Source: Pseudomonadota bacterium (lineage in GTDB: Bacteria; Desulfobacterota; Binatia; Binatales; Binataceae). From it: a stretch of DNA of 64,000 nucleotides. How positions within the stretch are numbered: the stretch's first letter is position 1; every line of letters begins with the position of its first letter. The notes under the pieces are model-generated. The model did no database searches. It was given only the letters and a program-made list of their open reading frames with translations, and had not been told where the DNA came from. A program made the position numbers and the translations under genes. The stretch covers positions 1 through 64,000 of the forward strand of contig JAJPIF010000028.1 in assembly GCA_021324885.1 (NCBI GenBank), read 5' to 3'. Shown here one piece after another: positions 1 through 9,013 of this stretch.

Positions 1-2378
1 ACGGTTATCAGATCCTTCTCGAAGGTGACCCGCTCGTAGCGGGGAAGCATCGGATCGCCGCGCCCGATCAGGCGATCGCGATTCCGAACCGGCGCGGGAA
101 CGTGCGTGATTTCGAAACGCCTGGGTTCGCGCTCGCGAATCGTGCCGCCGAGCAATCGGAAAGCTTCAAGGAAAAAGCTCTGGATGAAATGCGGCTGAAG
201 GCGGCGCGCCTCCGCCCGCTCCATCTCTTCGCGGATTTCGCGCACCCGCGTGGCATCCATCGAATCGTGCGAGAGCGCGCGTTCTTCGATCAGCTCCTTG
301 ATATGGCGGCGATCGAGCGCCTCGTCGACAATCTGCGTCAAGCGCGCGCGGACATCTGGACGTTCGCCGTACCGGATCGCCTCGATCATCAGGTCTCGCA
401 GCGGCCGGTCGTCGAACTTGATTTTGCCCAGCACATCGAAGACCTGGCCTCCCAGAGCTTCGCGCTCGCGGTCGAGTTTTTCGAGAATGCGGGTGAAGAC
501 CTCGCCTTCGCGGGTCTCCTCGGCAACCAGGTTCCACAAGTGGCAGACCTCGGTCTGGCCGATGCGATGGATACGGCCGAACCGCTGCTCAAGGCGATTT
601 GGATTCCAAGGCAAGTCGTAGTTGACGGCAAGGTGCGCACGCTGAAGGTTGATGCCTTCGCCGGCGGCATCCGTCGCCACTAGAACCTGTACTTCCTTGT
701 CCTGCGTGAAGCCCTCCTGCGACTTGCGGCGCTCTTCGCGGCCCATCGCGCCGTGAATCTGGACCAGGGCTTCGGGACGCCCAAGCAAGGCGCGAATCTT
801 TTCGACCAGATAATTCAACGTATCGCGGTGCTCGGTGAAGATTACGATCTTGCGGCAATTGCCGTCGGCGTCGACGATTTCAGGATTGTTCTGCAGCAGG
901 TTGCGAAGCTCGTCCCACTTGCGATCGCTGTCGGAGCGCCGCACCTTGAGGGCGGCAGCTTCCAGTCGTTTCAGAGTCGCGATTTCGGCTTCGAGTTCGG
1001 CGATCGTGCGCGCCGCGGTCGCCTGGTCTACGACCGCGTCCTCGGCGGCTTCGATTTCGGCGTCGGGCGCTTCATCGAGTTCCTCGATGTCTTCGTCGGT
1101 CATCGGCGGAGCATCGCTCGAAAGCTCAAGACTCGCCTCAGCTCCCCGCTTCAATAGGCGTTCTTCGCGCAGCCGATTCTCCAAACGCTCGCGGCGGCGG
1201 CGCAGCGACTGATAAATCGCCTCTGGAGAGGAGGCCAGGCGGCGCTGGAGCGTGGTGAGGGCGAATCCGACAGTGCCCTTGCGGCCTTCGCCGGTGAGCG
1301 AATCCGCACGATTAAACTCCTCGCGCACGTAGTCTGTGACCTGCTTATAGAGGTCGGCCTCGGGCGGCGAGAGTTTGTACGCGACCGTATAGGCGAGCCG
1401 CTCGGGGAACAGCCGAGTTCCGTCGAACTTGAGCAGGTTTTCCTTGACCATCCGGCGCATCAAATCCGATACGTCGGTGACATGCACTCCGTCGCGGAAC
1501 CGGCCCTCGAAGCGGTCGCCGTCGATTAGGGCCATGAAAAGCTGGAAATCCTCCTCCTTGCCGTTATGAGGAGTCGCGGTCATCAGTAGAAAGTGCCGGG
1601 TTATCCGCGACAACAGCTTGCCGAGCTTGTAGCGCTTGGTTTCCTTCACCTCTCCGCCGAAAAAGGAGGCCGACATTTTGTGGGCTTCGTCGACGACCAC
1701 CAAATCCCAATCGGTCTGCTCAAGCTTGGCCTGAAGGTCTTCGTTGCGGGAAAGCTTGTCGAGGCGGCAAATCGCAAGCGGGTTCTCGGAAAACCAGTTG
1801 CCGCTGCGCGCGGCCTCTAGTTTGTCGTTGGTCATGATCTCGAACGGCAGATGGAAGCGCCGATCGAGTTCGTCCTGCCACTGCTCGACGAGCATGCCCG
1901 GGCAAACGATCAGGCATCGCTGCAAATCGCCGCGGACGATCAATTCTTTGATCATCAGGCCGGCCATGATTGTCTTGCCGGCACCGGGATCGTCGGCGAG
2001 GAGAAACCGCAGCGGCTGGCGGTTGAGCATCTCGCCATAGACGCCGGTGATCTGATGAGGAAGCGGTTCCACCAAAGAGGTATGGACCGCCAGGACCGGA
2101 TCAAAGAGGTAGGCGAGTCTAATCCGATATGCTTCCGAGACGAGGCGAAACAGCGCGCCGTCGCTTTCGAAGCTCCATACCCGGCCGGCATCGACGACTT
2201 CCAGCGTCGGCTCGCGGTCGCGATAGAGCAACTCGCTGCCAAGACGTCCCGACTGGTCTTTGTATGTCAGCTCAACGACGTTGGAACCGTGCCACGCAAC
2301 GTCGACTACCGTGACGTTTTGATTCGGCAGGATTCCCTTAACTGACGCGCTACGCGTGAGCTCTTCTAAACGCGCCAC
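1..2378 (-). CDS. Snf2/RapA-type superfamily 2 helicase, 3' end outside window
   Basis: This is an ATP-dependent DNA translocase or helicase of the HepA/RapA (Snf2-like) superfamily 2 group. The reading frame stays open from a GTG at 2378 to the window edge, giving about 792 residues. A GAGGGG ribosome binding site just upstream supports this start. Residues 129-137 hold a Walker A of the form DDPGAGKT. A DEAH box (VVDEAHK) lies near residue 230, a TATP motif near 268, and the helicase C core with ATDAAGEGINLQ and GRIHRIGQ near residues 566-600. A charged linker rich in D and E separates the two cores. Full-length relatives usually run to about 1,100 residues, so roughly 300 are missing. Such helicases are found alone or in defence loci; DISARM DrmD belongs to the same broad group. 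No methylase or other DISARM gene is visible here, so a defence role is only a possibility. Confidence 0.85.
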   Translation of the reverse strand, partial: MARLEELTRSASVKGILPNQNVTVVDVAWHGSNVVELTYKDQSGRLGSELLYRDREPTLEVVDAGRVWSFESDGALFRLVSEAYRIRLAYLFDPVLAVHTSLVEPLPHQITGVYGEMLNRQPLRFLLADDPGAGKTIMAGLMIKELIVRGDLQRCLIVCPGMLVEQWQDELDRRFHLPFEIMTNDKLEAARSGNWFSENPLAICRLDKLSRNEDLQAKLEQTDWDLVVVDEAHKMSASFFGGEVKETKRYKLGKLLSRITRHFLLMTATPHNGKEEDFQLFMALIDGDRFEGRFRDGVHVTDVSDLMRRMVKENLLKFDGTRLFPERLAYTVAYKLSPPEADLYKQVTDYVREEFNRADSLTGEGRKGTVGFALTTLQRRLASSPEAIYQSLRRRRERLENRLREERLLKRGAEASLELSSDAPPMTDEDIEELDEAPDAEIEAAEDAVVDQATAARTIAELEAEIATLKRLEAAALKVRRSDSDRKWDELRNLLQNNPEIVDADGNCRKIVIFTEHRDTLNYLVEKIRALLGRPEALVQIHGAMGREERRKSQEGFTQDKEVQVLVATDAAGEGINLQRAHLAVNYDLPWNPNRLEQRFGRIHRIGQTEVCHLWNLVAEETREGEVFTRILEKLDREREALGGQVFDVLGKIKFDDRPLRDLMIEAIRYGERPDVRARLTQIVDEALDRRHIKELIEERALSHDSMDATRVREIREEMERAEARRLQPHFIQSFFLEAFRLLGGTIREREPRRFEITHVPAPVRNRDRLIGRGDPMLPRYERVTFEKDLIT

Positions 2379-2496
2379 AGCTCCCCTCGGAAAAAGGCTT
2401 CACGAAACAATACCATCTAGCGACTTTTTTGCCCAAATGCCTGAATCCTTCGGCCCCAACCGCCCGCAGTCTTTTCTATCCGTGGGTGTCCTCCAG

Positions 2497-2901
2497 TCAG
2501 AGCAGTGCGCCGATCGCCGCGAGCGCGCCGACTATGACCGCTAACCAGAAGGCTTCAACTGCCAGCTCCGCCAGCGCGGCGCGCGGTCCGGCTACATAAA
2601 CCCGCACGTGATTGGGATGCAGCAATCTTGGCACCATCACCAGCCGCGCGCCGCATCGCCGGCAGACCTTGCGAAAGCCAAAGCGCATCGGCTCGCCGCA
2701 CTCCGGGCAGCTCAGCGCCATGCGGGCCATCGCGACATGGCTGTACCTGGACGGCGCCGGCTTTTGCCAGGCAGGCATCTGCTGCGGCGCTGCGGTCAGG
2801 CTGGCGCCGCATTGTGAGCAGAAACGGGCGTCGGCGTGATGCTGCCGAGCGCCGCAGTGCGAGCAGGTTGGAAAGGCGCCGCTTGCTTTAGCTCGGGCCA
2901 T
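2497..2901 (-). CDS. Double zinc-ribbon protein with C-terminal membrane anchor
   Basis: This is a 134-residue protein of unknown function. It carries two zinc ribbons: CSHC with CSQC near residues 13-33, and CPEC with CRRC near residues 65-82. A hydrophobic C-terminal helix (about residues 112-133) should anchor it in the inner membrane with the ribbons in the cytoplasm. The family is a common zinc-ribbon architecture with no single assigned role. It lies between the helicase and the ADP-ribosylglycohydrolase on the same strand, with gaps of more than 100 bp, so shared transcription is possible but not shown. Confidence 0.65.
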   Translation of the reverse strand: MARAKASGAFPTCSHCGARQHHADARFCSQCGASLTAAPQQMPAWQKPAPSRYSHVAMARMALSCPECGEPMRFGFRKVCRRCGARLVMVPRLLHPNHVRVYVAGPRAALAELAVEAFWLAVIVGALAAIGALL

Positions 2902-3069
2902 GCCCAGATCGCTTCGGCCTCGCTCGTAGATCCGAGTTCTTTAAGGCGGCGTCCTCCATTTGTACTTCTGCTATTCGCCCTTGCCGGTCTTTAAAAAACG
3001 CTCCCGCTGTGGTGCCAGCCGCTGGCTCTGCAGACGTTCCACAATAGTTGCCGAAATGCTCCCATTTCT

Positions 3070-4191
3070 TTACGGAGATTCGGGAAGCCATGGCCCCCAT
3101 TTTTCCTTCGCCGCTCGTATGAGGTCGTAAATGCGCCCGTCGTCATCGCTGGAGGTCCGTCCCGTGAGTGCGGAAATCCAGCGCTGCGGTAGATGGTCGC
3201 GACCATGAAGCGCGCCAACCGCGGCGCCGACGATGGCGGCGATAGTATCGTTGTCTCTCGTGTCGTTGACCGCCCTTACCATAGCCTCTTCCGGATCGTT
3301 GCCATGCCGGGCGAGGATGAAAAGTGCTGAGGGTACCGTTTCAAGGAGGAACGCGCCTGAATACCAGCGGTCGCATGCTTGGGCGACCGTGAGGTCCTGG
3401 TGAAGAGCCTGGCGCACGTGCGTATCGATCAAGCGCCAGATCGGACCAGTGAAAGCGAGGAGCGGCGTTCGAAGATGGAGTTGGGGGTTTCCTTCAACCG
3501 TCCTGGCGCAGGCACAGTAGCGGTCAAGCCACCAGTCGGGCGGTGGAGGCTTCGACATTGCGAGAAGATCCCAAAGGATTGCGACGAAAGCGACACATGC
3601 GGCGATCGAGGAAGCGTCGTTGTGAGTCAGCGCTCCCGCCAATATTGTGTCTTCCCACAATGCTGCTGAAGGGCTTCCAATATGCGGGATCACGACGGGT
3701 GCGATTCGCATTAGGGCCCCGTTTCCGGCAGAGCGCTGGCTGGCTTCGTACCATCGATGCCCTCCCTGGAATTTGTTCACGAACGCGGAAACTGTTGTTC
3801 CAATTCCGAAGATTTGCCTTGAGCAGAATTTTTGCGCCAGTTGTTCAGGGATGATTCGGCCGCGCTCAAGCAAGTGCTCCAGCGTCCAGAAGGCCAACTG
3901 TGTGTCATCAGACGGGAGCCCAACGCGGTGCCCTCTGGCATGGCGGTTTGCCAAATAATCCCGGATCTCACCGTGCCTCGCTCCGCGCTCGCCAGGATTG
4001 AGCGACTCACTGGTGTTGCCGAGCGCGTCGCCGATAGCGAGGCCGAGGAGCATGCCCTCGATCCGGTCAAAAGCGATGCCCCGGTGTGGTTCGGGCGGCG
4101 CAATCGCATCGAACCGTTTCTGGGTCAACTGCAGGTGTCCCAGGTTTATCAGCTCGCGGATGCGGTCTGATGGATGCCTCGTCGTACGCAA
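3070..4191 (-). CDS. ADP-ribosylglycohydrolase (DraG/ARH family)
   Basis: This 373-residue protein belongs to the DraG/ARH family, which removes ADP-ribose from proteins or small molecules using two magnesium ions. The family signature GMLLGLAIGDALG lies near residues 46-58. The metal-binding SDDTQ lies near residue 94, SAGNGALMRIAPV near 156-168, a THND motif near 189, and a C-terminal DTRDNDT motif that completes the metal site. The only available start in this frame is a TTG at 4191 with a GGAGG directly next to it, so the true start may lie slightly downstream. The first 40 residues fall outside the family core. Nothing nearby encodes an obvious ADP-ribosyltransferase, so its target is unknown. 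Confidence 0.85.
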   Translation of the reverse strand: MRTTRHPSDRIRELINLGHLQLTQKRFDAIAPPEPHRGIAFDRIEGMLLGLAIGDALGNTSESLNPGERGARHGEIRDYLANRHARGHRVGLPSDDTQLAFWTLEHLLERGRIIPEQLAQKFCSRQIFGIGTTVSAFVNKFQGGHRWYEASQRSAGNGALMRIAPVVIPHIGSPSAALWEDTILAGALTHNDASSIAACVAFVAILWDLLAMSKPPPPDWWLDRYCACARTVEGNPQLHLRTPLLAFTGPIWRLIDTHVRQALHQDLTVAQACDRWYSGAFLLETVPSALFILARHGNDPEEAMVRAVNDTRDNDTIAAIVGAAVGALHGRDHLPQRWISALTGRTSSDDDGRIYDLIRAAKEKWGPWLPESP

Positions 4192-4395
4192 CCTCCATCT
4201 TCATTTAGCTGGTCAGAGCTACAATTTTCAACCTGCTCCAATTGGCCGCTGTGCGGCCAATCTCAATTCATGCGGACCATACCAGGAAAGCGCTGGCTCT
4301 GGCTGGAGGTATTGGGCAACCAGCGTAAACCCATCGAACATCTGCTCTGCCTCGACACGGATGGCAGGTGAAGGCGTGTTGCGACCGTTTGATTC

Positions 4396-4423
4396 GAAAA
4401 AGCAATAGTTCGGTCGCTTTTTC
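4396..4423 (-). terminator. tRNA-Gly terminator hairpin
   Basis: An 8-bp perfect inverted repeat (GAAAAAGC at 4396-4403 and GCTTTTTC at 4416-4423) begins one base past the tRNA CCA end. On the minus strand it forms a hairpin ending in a T run, as expected for intrinsic termination of the tRNA transcript. Confidence 0.6.
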
Positions 4424-4424
4424 A

Positions 4425-4500
4425 TGGAGCGGGTGATCGGTTTCGAACCGACGACCTTGTGCTTGGCAAGCACACGCTCTACCAACTGAGCTACACCCGC
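4425..4500 (-). tRNA. tRNA-Gly (GCC)
   Basis: This 76-nt cloverleaf was read directly on the minus strand. The acceptor stem is GCGGGTG paired with CACCCGC. The D arm has GCTC/GAGC around AGTTGGTA, and the anticodon loop is TTGCCAA with anticodon GCC. The T loop is TTCGAAA closed by GTCGG/CCGAT. The discriminator base is T and the CCA end is encoded in the DNA. A terminator hairpin follows immediately. Confidence 0.95.
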
Positions 4501-4749
4501 TCGCTCCGGGGTGGAAATTTAGGATTTATCTGCCCTCGCGGTGCTTGTCAATTCGGGTGTCCCACGGCGCTTCCGGTTCCGTTATCTCTGGCGCTGCGGA
4601 TGCTAACACAAGATGTCTGAGCGCGTCTGCCCTTTTGATTTGGCAGCGCTATGACATCCCCCTTTCGACGGCGAGACTGAATCAGCTTCGTCTGCTAGTC
4701 TTGAAACCAATCCGGCTCTGTGCGAGCCGTTACGCGCAGGAGAACGCCG

Positions 4750-7011
4750 ATGAGCACAGCTTTGGAACAGCCGCACGAGTTCAAGGTGATAGGCACGCGC
4801 CCGGTGCGCCATGACGGGGTGGAAAAGGTTATCGGACGGGCCAAATACGGCGCCGACTACAGCATGCCGGAGATGCTGTGGGCCAAGGTCCTGCGCAGCC
4901 CCCACGCGCACGCCCGCATCAAATCGATTAACACCGCCCGCGCGCTCGCTCATCCGGGCGTCAAGGCGGTGCTGACCTACAAAGACTTTCCGCCGATTCC
5001 CGAGGTCGGCTACCGTTACGGTGGCGTGGTGCCCTACAATCCGCGCCATCTCGCGCAAAACCTGATCGCCAACGACAAGGTCCTCTATCACGGCCATGGC
5101 GTGGCGGTGGTCGCGGCCACCAGCCCCCATATCGCCGAAGAAGCGCTCGACCTGATCGACGTCGAATACGAAGTGCTGCCGGCCGTCCTCGACGTGATGG
5201 AAGCGATGAAGCCCGGCGCGCCGCTGCTGCACGAAGACATCAAGGACGAAGCGGGTAAGCCGTCCAATGTCGCGCGCCATATCCATTACGATCACGGCGA
5301 CCTCGAAAAGGGGTTCAAGGAAGCTGACGTCATCGTGGAGCACGAGTTTCGCACCGAGACCGTGCATCAGGGGTATATCGAACCCCACAACGCGCTGGCG
5401 TACTTCGAGCCCGACGGCAAGGCGGTGATTTACTGCTCGACGCAGGGACCGTTCGACGTGCGCGCCATGTGTTCGGACATGACCGGAATCCCGGTCAGCG
5501 ATATCAAGGTCGTGCCGGCGGAAATCGGCGGTGGATTCGGCGCCAAGCTGCTGGTCTATTACGAGCCGCTCGCGCTGATGCTGTCGAAGATTACCGCGCA
5601 TCCGGTCAAGATGGTGATGACGCGGGCCGAAGTGCAGAAATCCACCGGACCCACCCCCGGCGCCTTCCTGAGGTGCAAGATGGGGGCGAGGCGCGATGGC
5701 AAGATCACTGCCGCCGAGGTCTGGATGGCATACGAGGCGGGGGCGTTTCCCGGCTCGGTGGTGTACATCGGATGCATGACGGCGATCTCCGCCTATGAGA
5801 TCGAGAACTACGTGATCGACGGCTATGACGTGGTGATGAACCGGCCGCGCACCGGCGCCTATCGCGCGCCCGGCGCGACGCAGTCGGCCTTCGCGGTCGA
5901 GTCCGTGATCGATGAGCTGGCGCAGAAGCTCGGGATAGACCCGATTGACATCCGGCTCAAGAACAGCGCCCGCACCGGCAGCCGCACGCTGGCCGGGCCG
6001 CCACAGCCGCGGATCGGCTTCGTCGAAGTGCTCGAAACGCTCAAGAACAGCGATCATTACAAATCGAAGCTGACCGGTAAGCTGCGCGGGCGCGGCCTGG
6101 CGGTCGGCGCCTGGCACACCGGCGGGATGCAGTCCTCCGCCATGATCAACATCCATGTTGACGGCACCGCCAGCCTGGTGACCGGCGCCGTTGATATTGG
6201 CGGATCGCGGGCGGCGTGCGCGATGGTGGCGGCGGAAGTGCTGGGGATTCCGGTTAACTCGGTGCGTCCGGCCGTGACCGACACGGACTCAATCGGCTAC
6301 ACCGACCCCACCGCGGGCAGCCGCACCGGCGCGACCTCGACGCTGGCCGCGATGCGCGCGGCCGAGGACGCGGTGCGCGAGTTGAAAGAGCGCGCCGCGA
6401 AGATTTGGGAACTCACGCCCGCCGATATCGATTGGGTTGACGGCAAGGCGGTGTCGAAGAACAACGGCAAGGCGCCGCTGACGCTGAAGGAGATCGCCGC
6501 CAAAGCGTTGCGCACGGGCGGTCCGATCTGTGGGCGCGCCAATATCGTAGGTCCGGGCGGCGGTCCCAATTATTCCGCCGTCCTGGTCGATGTCGAGGTC
6601 GATCCTGACACCTCCAAGGTGCAGGTGCTGCGCTGCACGATCGCGCAGGACGTCGGCCGCGCGATCCATCCCAGCTACGTCGAAAGCCAGATGCAGGGTG
6701 GAACCTCGCAGGGAATCGGATGGGCGCTCAACGAAGAATACATCTACGACAAGGACGGCCATCTGCGAAACGTCGGATTTCTGGATTACCGGATGCCGAC
6801 CTGCCTTGATCTGCCAATGATCGAAACAATCATGGTCGAGGTGCCCAACCCGTCGCATCCGCTGGGCGTGCGCGGCGTGGGCGAGGTGCCGATCGTGCCG
6901 CCGCCGGCAGCGGTCGCCAACGCGGTGTCGCGCGCCCTGGGCATCAGGGTCACCGAACTACCGATGTCGCCGTCGCGCTTGCACCAGTTGAGGAAACGTC
7001 AGGGATTGTGA
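4750..7011 (+). CDS. Xanthine dehydrogenase/CO dehydrogenase family molybdopterin-binding subunit
   Basis: This 753-residue protein is the large molybdenum-cofactor subunit of a xanthine oxidase-family hydroxylase, the class that includes aldehyde oxidase and the CoxL-like enzymes. The N-terminal a/b hammerhead domain (about residues 10-130) is followed by the molybdopterin-binding domain. That domain has IGGGFGAK near 260, YRAPGATQSAFA near 375, QDVGRAIHPSY near 635 and the active-site GVGEVP near 715. ATG 4750 is preferred over an upstream in-frame codon at 4720 because AGGAG sits 7-8 nt before it. These enzymes normally work with a 2Fe-2S subunit and an FAD subunit, and neither is encoded next to it. 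The AYRAPG loop lacks the CoxL-type active-site motif, so true CO dehydrogenase is unlikely. The substrate is unknown. Confidence 0.9.
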   Translation: MSTALEQPHEFKVIGTRPVRHDGVEKVIGRAKYGADYSMPEMLWAKVLRSPHAHARIKSINTARALAHPGVKAVLTYKDFPPIPEVGYRYGGVVPYNPRHLAQNLIANDKVLYHGHGVAVVAATSPHIAEEALDLIDVEYEVLPAVLDVMEAMKPGAPLLHEDIKDEAGKPSNVARHIHYDHGDLEKGFKEADVIVEHEFRTETVHQGYIEPHNALAYFEPDGKAVIYCSTQGPFDVRAMCSDMTGIPVSDIKVVPAEIGGGFGAKLLVYYEPLALMLSKITAHPVKMVMTRAEVQKSTGPTPGAFLRCKMGARRDGKITAAEVWMAYEAGAFPGSVVYIGCMTAISAYEIENYVIDGYDVVMNRPRTGAYRAPGATQSAFAVESVIDELAQKLGIDPIDIRLKNSARTGSRTLAGPPQPRIGFVEVLETLKNSDHYKSKLTGKLRGRGLAVGAWHTGGMQSSAMINIHVDGTASLVTGAVDIGGSRAACAMVAAEVLGIPVNSVRPAVTDTDSIGYTDPTAGSRTGATSTLAAMRAAEDAVRELKERAAKIWELTPADIDWVDGKAVSKNNGKAPLTLKEIAAKALRTGGPICGRANIVGPGGGPNYSAVLVDVEVDPDTSKVQVLRCTIAQDVGRAIHPSYVESQMQGGTSQGIGWALNEEYIYDKDGHLRNVGFLDYRMPTCLDLPMIETIMVEVPNPSHPLGVRGVGEVPIVPPPAAVANAVSRALGIRVTELPMSPSRLHQLRKRQGL

Positions 7012-7088
7012 GAGCGGCGCCTTCCCTGAAGCCGCGACCCGGAACCCGCGCTAAAAGGCAAGGCGGTTTTGGTCAGGAATTTTGCAAC

Positions 7089-8018
7089 TTAGAAGATTGC
7101 GGCTGGATTTACCGGCGAAGCGGTGCCGCGCAGCAGGATTAGCGGCAGCATCACGAACTGGAACTCGTAGCGGCCCAGTCGCTGGCAGGTGGCGGCGAGC
7201 TCGTCGAGGTCGGCGTTGTCCAGCAGATGGACGCCCATCATTGCAATCGCGCCGACATGGATTGGATAGGGTATATCGTCATACCCGGTCGGGAACACGT
7301 CGCTGACGCCGTCGGATCCAAGCAGCGCGATGCGGCGTTCATGCAGCCACGGCAGGCAGGACGGATCGAGTCCCGCCATCGGAAAGATGCCGTCGTGGGC
7401 GGGCTCCCAAACGCCCTTGACCTTGCGCCGGCGGGCGCGGCCGATGCGCACCAGCAGGATGTCGCCTTCCTCAACCCGGACCTTGTGCTCCTGTTCGGCC
7501 CGATCCAGGTCTTCGGGGAATACCCTTTCGCCCGGTTCCAGCCATTCCACGTTTCTGATCTTCGTGATATCCAGCAGCACGCCGCGGCTGATGATCCCGT
7601 CGCGGGCGACATCGATTGCGCATTTGCCGGCGCCATGGAAGCCGACCTCGCTATAGGCGAAACCGTTGTACATCCTGCCGTTCCAGAAGATATGCGAGAG
7701 CGCGTCGAGATGGGTGGTCATGAAGCCGTGATGGGAAATGGCGAAGTAATCGGCGCATCCGCCGGCCCCGGATTGAGGCGCGTCGGAGGAGATCATCAGA
7801 TGGGTCACCGGACTGTGATTGTCGGGAGCGGGCGCGGTCGGCAGCGGCAATGCCAGTGATACGGTGTCGCCGCTTCGCACCAGGCCCGCCGCCTGCACGC
7901 GCTTGTGATTGGTGATGTAGTTTAACGCGCCGCGTTCGTCGTCCTTGCCCCAGCGTCCCCAGTTGCTGATCTGCTCGAAGACTTTGCCCAGTTCTGCGCG
8001 GCTCAATCGCGGCTGCAT
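7089..8018 (-). CDS. Cyclase-family metal-dependent hydrolase
   Basis: This 309-residue member of the putative cyclase family (PF04199) is related to kynurenine formamidase and isatin hydrolase. The metal-binding signature HxxxTTHLDALSH lies near residues 95-107. The C-terminal half contains GDILLVRIGR and a PIHVGAIAMMGVHLLDN segment typical of the family. It is the last gene of a minus-strand row behind an SDR that ends only 7 bp upstream, so it is probably co-transcribed with the SDR and perhaps the alcohol dehydrogenase. A clear paralogue lies at 30103-31035 and shares the SNWGRWGKDD N-terminal motif. The family opens amide or lactone rings, and the exact substrate here is not known. Confidence 0.85.
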   Translation of the reverse strand: MQPRLSRAELGKVFEQISNWGRWGKDDERGALNYITNHKRVQAAGLVRSGDTVSLALPLPTAPAPDNHSPVTHLMISSDAPQSGAGGCADYFAISHHGFMTTHLDALSHIFWNGRMYNGFAYSEVGFHGAGKCAIDVARDGIISRGVLLDITKIRNVEWLEPGERVFPEDLDRAEQEHKVRVEEGDILLVRIGRARRRKVKGVWEPAHDGIFPMAGLDPSCLPWLHERRIALLGSDGVSDVFPTGYDDIPYPIHVGAIAMMGVHLLDNADLDELAATCQRLGRYEFQFVMLPLILLRGTASPVNPAAIF

Positions 8019-8025
8019 TTGCGCA

Positions 8026-8871
8026 CTACTCCCTGGGCACGGGCTTGCGCGGCGCCATTCGCACGCCGGGAAACAGCGTCCAGCTATCGCCTTCGTGTTT
8101 CCAGCCGCCGGCGGCCCACGTGCCGCCGTCGACGTACAGCGTGATGCCGGTTACGTATGAGGACAGGTCGGAGGCCAGGAAAACGGCGGCTCCGCCGACT
8201 TCGTCCACCGTGCCGAGCCGTCCCAGCGGAATGGCGCTGCGGATCGCGTCGCGATTTTCCGGCTTGCGCAGCTCCGTCGCGATACCGGTGTCGATCACGT
8301 CGGGCGCGATCGAGTTGATGCGGATGCCGTAATCGCCGAACTCCAGCGCTCCGGTTTTGGCGAAATTATCCATCCCGGCCTTGCACGCGCCGTAGATCGA
8401 ATAGCCGGGAACGGCGCGGCTGCCCTCGATGCTGGAAATATTGATGATCGATCCGCGCCGCTTGCCCGCGATCATCGCGCGCACCACCGCGTCCGTGCAG
8501 TGCACCATCCCCATCAGGTTGAGGTCCACCGCCCGGCGCCATCGATCGGGCCCCATTTCGAGGAACGGATGCGGGATCTGACCGCCCGCGTTGTTGACCA
8601 GTATGTCAACGCCGCCGAGCTCCCTGACCGTCCGATCGACCATCGCTTTGACCTGCTCGAAGTCCTTGACGTCGGTGGTGATCGCCAGTCCTTTGCGTCC
8701 CAAAGCGCGAACCTCGGCCGCCGCGCTATCGCCCAGCGACGCGTTCCGATCGGCAATTACGACGTTGGCCCCGAAGCGGGCGAAGGTCAGGGCGATACCC
8801 TTGCCAATTCCCTGACCGCCGCCGGTGATGATCGCGACTTTGTCCGTCAAAAGCGCGCTGGAAGGATCCAT
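8026..8871 (-). CDS. SDR-family oxidoreductase (classical)
   Basis: This 281-residue NAD(P)-dependent short-chain dehydrogenase has a TGGGQGIGKG cofactor loop near residue 16, NNAGG near 93, a catalytic serine in ISSIEG and YGACK as the YxxxK pair. A FLASDLSSYVTGITLYVDGG C-terminal motif is present. A 25-residue extension (KHEGDSWTLFPGVRMAPRK) beyond the usual end is unusual. The ATG at 8871 has a GGAGG site 7 nt upstream. It is the middle gene of the ADH-SDR-cyclase row, which suggests sequential oxidation of an alcohol followed by ring or amide hydrolysis. The substrate is unknown. Confidence 0.88.
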   Translation of the reverse strand: MDPSSALLTDKVAIITGGGQGIGKGIALTFARFGANVVIADRNASLGDSAAAEVRALGRKGLAITTDVKDFEQVKAMVDRTVRELGGVDILVNNAGGQIPHPFLEMGPDRWRRAVDLNLMGMVHCTDAVVRAMIAGKRRGSIINISSIEGSRAVPGYSIYGACKAGMDNFAKTGALEFGDYGIRINSIAPDVIDTGIATELRKPENRDAIRSAIPLGRLGTVDEVGGAAVFLASDLSSYVTGITLYVDGGTWAAGGWKHEGDSWTLFPGVRMAPRKPVPRE

Positions 8872-8892
8872 GTGGTTGCCTCCTCAATGCCC

Positions 8893-9013
8893 GAGCAGGG
8901 AAGAGGAGTGAGTATAGAGAAGTGCGTAGTGAGAGCAGACAGAAATACAAAGATTTTCTGCCTTTTCACTTCTCACTGCTCTTCGCTCACTACTCTTCCC
9001 TCACTCCTTGCTC
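8893..9013. repeat. Large imperfect palindrome between ADH and SDR
   Basis: Purine-rich sequence beginning GAGCAGGGAAGAG at 8893 is mirrored by pyrimidine-rich sequence ending CTTGCTC at 9013, around a short AT-rich centre near 8946-8953. The outer 15-nt blocks (GGGAAGAGGAGTGAG near 8898-8912 and CTCACTACTCTTCCC at 8986-9000) pair with one mismatch. The inner parts pair less perfectly up to CAGAAA/TTTCTG. The whole element could fold into a stem with arms of about 45-50 nt. It may be a dispersed palindromic element or an attenuator inside the row of genes. No open reading frame is seen in it. Confidence 0.6.

Noticed and set aside
2888..3100. 70-residue minus-strand frame between the ADP-ribosylglycohydrolase and zinc-ribbon genes
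   Set aside because: It overlaps the end of the glycohydrolase, has no clear ribosome site and no recognisable feature.
4425..4500. tRNA-Gly as an integration site with a flanking att repeat
   Set aside because: No second copy of the tRNA 3' end and no integrase were seen in the window.
4603..6156. 517-residue open frame antisense to the molybdenum subunit
   Set aside because: It is a high-GC shadow, rich in His, Arg and Gly without domain signal, over a clear gene.
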